From Lysobacterales bacterium (GTDB lineage Bacteria > Pseudomonadota > Gammaproteobacteria > Xanthomonadales > Rhodanobacteraceae), in the NCBI GenBank assembly GCA_021324945.1, contig JAJPID010000052.1:1-64000 (forward strand): a stretch of DNA of 64,000 nt, given 5' to 3'. Made by a program: the position numbers and the translations under genes. The notes below the pieces were generated by a model that was given only the letters and a program-made list of their open reading frames with translations, made no database searches and had not been told where the DNA came from. Positions 61,997 to 64,000 of the stretch are shown piece after piece. Position 1 is the stretch's first letter, and each line of letters begins with the position of its first letter.

Positions 61997-63067
61997 TCAC
62001 ATCACCATCGCGCATGCATTGCTCCATATGCGCTCAGCCAGTTGCTGCGCCGATTCGGCTCCAGCCAGCGCAGCGGATTGCCCCGCCCACGCCTGCATGC
62101 GCTCCACGTCGTTTGCCTGCTGCGCAGCTTTCCGCATTCCTGCCGTCAGCCCGCGCTGTACGGGATAGGGGGCCGGTGCAGGAGCGCCGGGAGCGGTCGC
62201 CGCGCGAACATAAGCAGTGGCGATACTGCGGCCTGCGCGACCGCTGAACACGCGGCTCACGAGTGTGTCTTCCGGCGCGGTGTGTGCCAATGCATCCGCC
62301 CAAGCTTGTGGAATTTTCGCTTCGGGGCAGCGCAGGAAACCGGTGCCGATCTGCACGGCGCTCGCGCCCAGCATCAATGCCGCAGCCACGCCGCGCGCAT
62401 CGGCAATGCCACCACTGGCGATCACGGGAAGCTTGACTGCATCCACGATGGCCGGCAGCAGGGCGAAAAGTCCGACCTGTTTGCGCTCAGCTTGCTCGGC
62501 ATCGAAACATCCCCGATGACCGCCCGCTTCCGAACCTTGCGCCACGATGACGTCGGCTCCCGCCGCTTCGGCTGCCCGTGCTTCCGCCAATGTGGTCACG
62601 TTCGCGAACCAGGATGCGCCGCATGACTTGAAGCGCGCGACCCAATCGGGCGGGTACAGGCCCATAATCGAAGAGACGATGGGCGGGCGCATCTCCAGAA
62701 TCGTCTCGCATTGCTCGGCGAAATCCGGTGGGGGCGCATCTCCCGCTTCCGCCGGTACGGGCGGCCCCCATTGAGCGAGAAAGGTGCGCACGCGGGTTTC
62801 GTGCTCCAGGTTTCTCGCGGGCGGCGGATCGGGAATCCAGTTGTTGAGCTGAAATACGCCATTGCCTTGCGCGCGCACCTCGGAGACCCACGCTACGATT
62901 TCGTCTCGAGACATCAGCAGCACGCCGCAGGCGCCCGCGCCGCCCGCTCTCATCACCGAAATGGACAGCGAAGGCGGACAAGCGCCGGCCATGGGCGCCA
63001 GCAAAATCGGCATCCGCAGCCCGAAGCGTTGACAGAAATTTTCAACTCTGCTGGCGATAACATTCAT
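61997..63067 (-). CDS. nitronate monooxygenase (2-nitropropane dioxygenase family)
   Basis: A 356-residue FMN-dependent TIM-barrel enzyme. Motifs are PILLAPMAGACPPSLSISVMRAGGAG, DVIVAQGSEAGGHRG with the catalytic histidine region, PVIASGGIADARGVAAALMLGASAVQIGTGFLRC (phosphate binding; region near residues 215-248). It oxidises nitronates such as propionate-3-nitronate. The start is ATG 63067. Confidence 0.9.
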   Translation of the reverse strand: MNVIASRVENFCQRFGLRMPILLAPMAGACPPSLSISVMRAGGAGACGVLLMSRDEIVAWVSEVRAQGNGVFQLNNWIPDPPPARNLEHETRVRTFLAQWGPPVPAEAGDAPPPDFAEQCETILEMRPPIVSSIMGLYPPDWVARFKSCGASWFANVTTLAEARAAEAAGADVIVAQGSEAGGHRGCFDAEQAERKQVGLFALLPAIVDAVKLPVIASGGIADARGVAAALMLGASAVQIGTGFLRCPEAKIPQAWADALAHTAPEDTLVSRVFSGRAGRSIATAYVRAATAPGAPAPAPYPVQRGLTAGMRKAAQQANDVERMQAWAGQSAALAGAESAQQLAERIWSNACAMVM

Positions 63068-63153
63068 TAATGCGCCACTCCATCAAGGTTTTCGCCTGTT
63101 CGGCTTGCCACCACCGCGACGAACCGCGGCTCGTCCATGATCACTGTGCGCGG

Positions 63154-63654
63154 TCATGATCTGCCTGCGAGCAACTCATCCAGTTGCGCGAACTGTTCGG
63201 GCAGGCCTTCCGCCGAGCCGGAGAGGGCCTCCTCCAGGGCCGCTTCCGTGGGATAGCGTTCGTGGAGAGTGACCAGCGTATTGCCGGCATTTTCCTCGAA
63301 CGTCACCGTGGTCACGGCGCCCTGATCGCTCTCTTCATTCGTCCAGACGATGCGTTTGTTCGGCGTTACCTCTTTATACGTGCCGAAGAATGCCATCGTC
63401 TGATTGAAGGCCGGGTGGCGGAACTCCAGGCGGTACGTGCCCCCGGTGCGAATGTCCATCTCGCACGAGACCAACGACATGCCCGCCGACTTCGGAACCC
63501 ACCAACGCTTGAACAATTCGGGTTTGCTCCACGCTTCGAAGACGATATGCATGGGGGCATCGAATGTTCGCGTCACGAAGAGCTCGCGGTCGGACTTGCG
63601 TTTCACGATGGTGCGATTCACGGCAGCGGAATCATCTTTCTGTTCCTTGGACAT
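63154..63654 (-). CDS. SRPBCC / AHSA1-domain protein
   Basis: A 166-residue protein of the activator-of-Hsp90-like SRPBCC fold: LFVTRTFDAPMHIVFEAWSKPELFKRWW, CEMDIRTGGTYRLEFRHP and TVTFEENAGNTLVTLHERYPTEAA. These form a hydrophobic ligand cavity; the ligand is unknown. It is often linked to ArsR regulators, but none is adjacent. Confidence 0.9.
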   Translation of the reverse strand: MSKEQKDDSAAVNRTIVKRKSDRELFVTRTFDAPMHIVFEAWSKPELFKRWWVPKSAGMSLVSCEMDIRTGGTYRLEFRHPAFNQTMAFFGTYKEVTPNKRIVWTNEESDQGAVTTVTFEENAGNTLVTLHERYPTEAALEEALSGSAEGLPEQFAQLDELLAGRS

Positions 63655-63756
63655 TCGTATTCTCTGGCTTTTAAGTTGCGTAACACGTTCGTCCAGTGCG
63701 TTGAAGCGTGCGCTTCGGTGCTGCTCGCTCCAGACGGTCTCAGACGTAGTTCACTT

Positions 63757-64000
63757 TCAGGCTCGAGGCTTTCGCCTGTACCCCTCCGCTTCCACCGCGA
63801 TGAACCGTGGTTCTTCCGAATCCAGTTGCATCGCGGTGAGTTGGCCGCCCCATACCGCGCCGGTATCGATGGCGTAGATGCCCAGGCCCGCGAAGCGGCC
63901 CAGCGTGGACCAGTGGCCGCAGACGATGCGCGATTCGCGCGGTTTGCCGCCGGGCACTTCATACCAGGGATAGAGGCCAGCCGGCTGCGTGCCGGGCGCG
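63757..64000 (-). CDS. apaH: symmetrical diadenosine tetraphosphatase, C-terminal fragment
   Basis: The last 81 residues of a gene continuing beyond the window. They read [28 protein letters not shown], then [21 protein letters not shown], the C-terminal signature of ApaH (GHW and D.GC.WGG-like). ApaH cleaves diadenosine tetraphosphate to two ADP. Cut by the window edge only. Confidence 0.88.
   Translation of the reverse strand, partial: APGTQPAGLYPWYEVPGGKPRESRIVCGHWSTLGRFAGLGIYAIDTGAVWGGQLTAMQLDSEEPRFIAVEAEGYRRKPRA

Noticed and set aside
1-64000. tRNA or rRNA genes
   Set aside because: I looked for T-arm patterns and conserved rRNA blocks by eye and saw none; a dedicated tRNA scan could still find one I missed.

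Overview
The window is high-GC DNA (except one element at 1.3-4.2 kb) from a gammaproteobacterium, most likely order Xanthomonadales and plausibly a Rhodanobacteraceae relative of Rhodanobacter, Dyella or Luteibacter. The reasons are gene content and order: gshB-tonB-algH-ruvX-pyrB, yggS-proC-yggT divergent from pilT/pilU, pilG-pilH-pilI-pilJ-chpA, aroK-aroB-hemE, an H-NS/XrvA-type protein, and many palindromic intergenic repeats. This placement is inference. I saw no rRNA or tRNA gene and no CRISPR array.

Layout. 1-1.3 kb: the start of a nucleoside-type transporter and a TMEM165/GDT1-type Mn exporter gene behind a clear yybP-ykoY (Mn2+) riboswitch. 1.3-4.25 kb: a complete 2.9-kb transposon with 19-bp perfect terminal inverted repeats and an 8-bp target duplication. 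Besides an IS1-like DDE transposase it carries three passenger genes: a small basic protein, an HTH-ImmA/IrrE metallopeptidase fusion and a 200-residue partner of unknown function. 4.3-7.8 kb: an aldo/keto reductase, then a reverse-strand ECF sigma / anti-sigma / PDZ-protein operon. 8-19 kb: a MacB-like export system (adaptor, ATPase, small membrane-anchored protein, two paralogous permease pairs), preceded by a good sigma-54 promoter and followed by an NtrC-type regulator and its histidine kinase. The kinase gene is frameshifted.

19-32.8 kb: SPFH/NfeD pair, ThrE-type exporter, H-NS-like protein, proS, a DUF4124-like protein, pssA, a HolD candidate with rimI, valS, hemE, a WGR-domain protein, aroB and aroK. 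32.9-38.6 kb: dodecin, an orphan OmpR-type regulator, pdxH, a YjbQ protein, a BtuF-like protein, yggT, proC and yggS. 38.7-57.3 kb is the type IV pilus block: pilT and pilU motors, then (after the pyrB-to-gshB housekeeping cluster on the other strand) the complete Pil-Chp chemosensory operon with a 2097-residue ChpA. No CheR/PilK is present, and the CheB-position protein seems to lack its methylesterase domain. 57.4-64 kb: rsmE, a small secreted protein, bioA, an inositol-monophosphatase-family enzyme, a GST-like protein, a nitronate monooxygenase, an AHSA1 protein and the end of apaH.

The most unusual items are the cargo-bearing transposon, a four-hairpin intergenic element found twice in full (12.0 and 49.5 kb) with paired changes that keep the stems, and the sigma-54-controlled export locus with its broken kinase.
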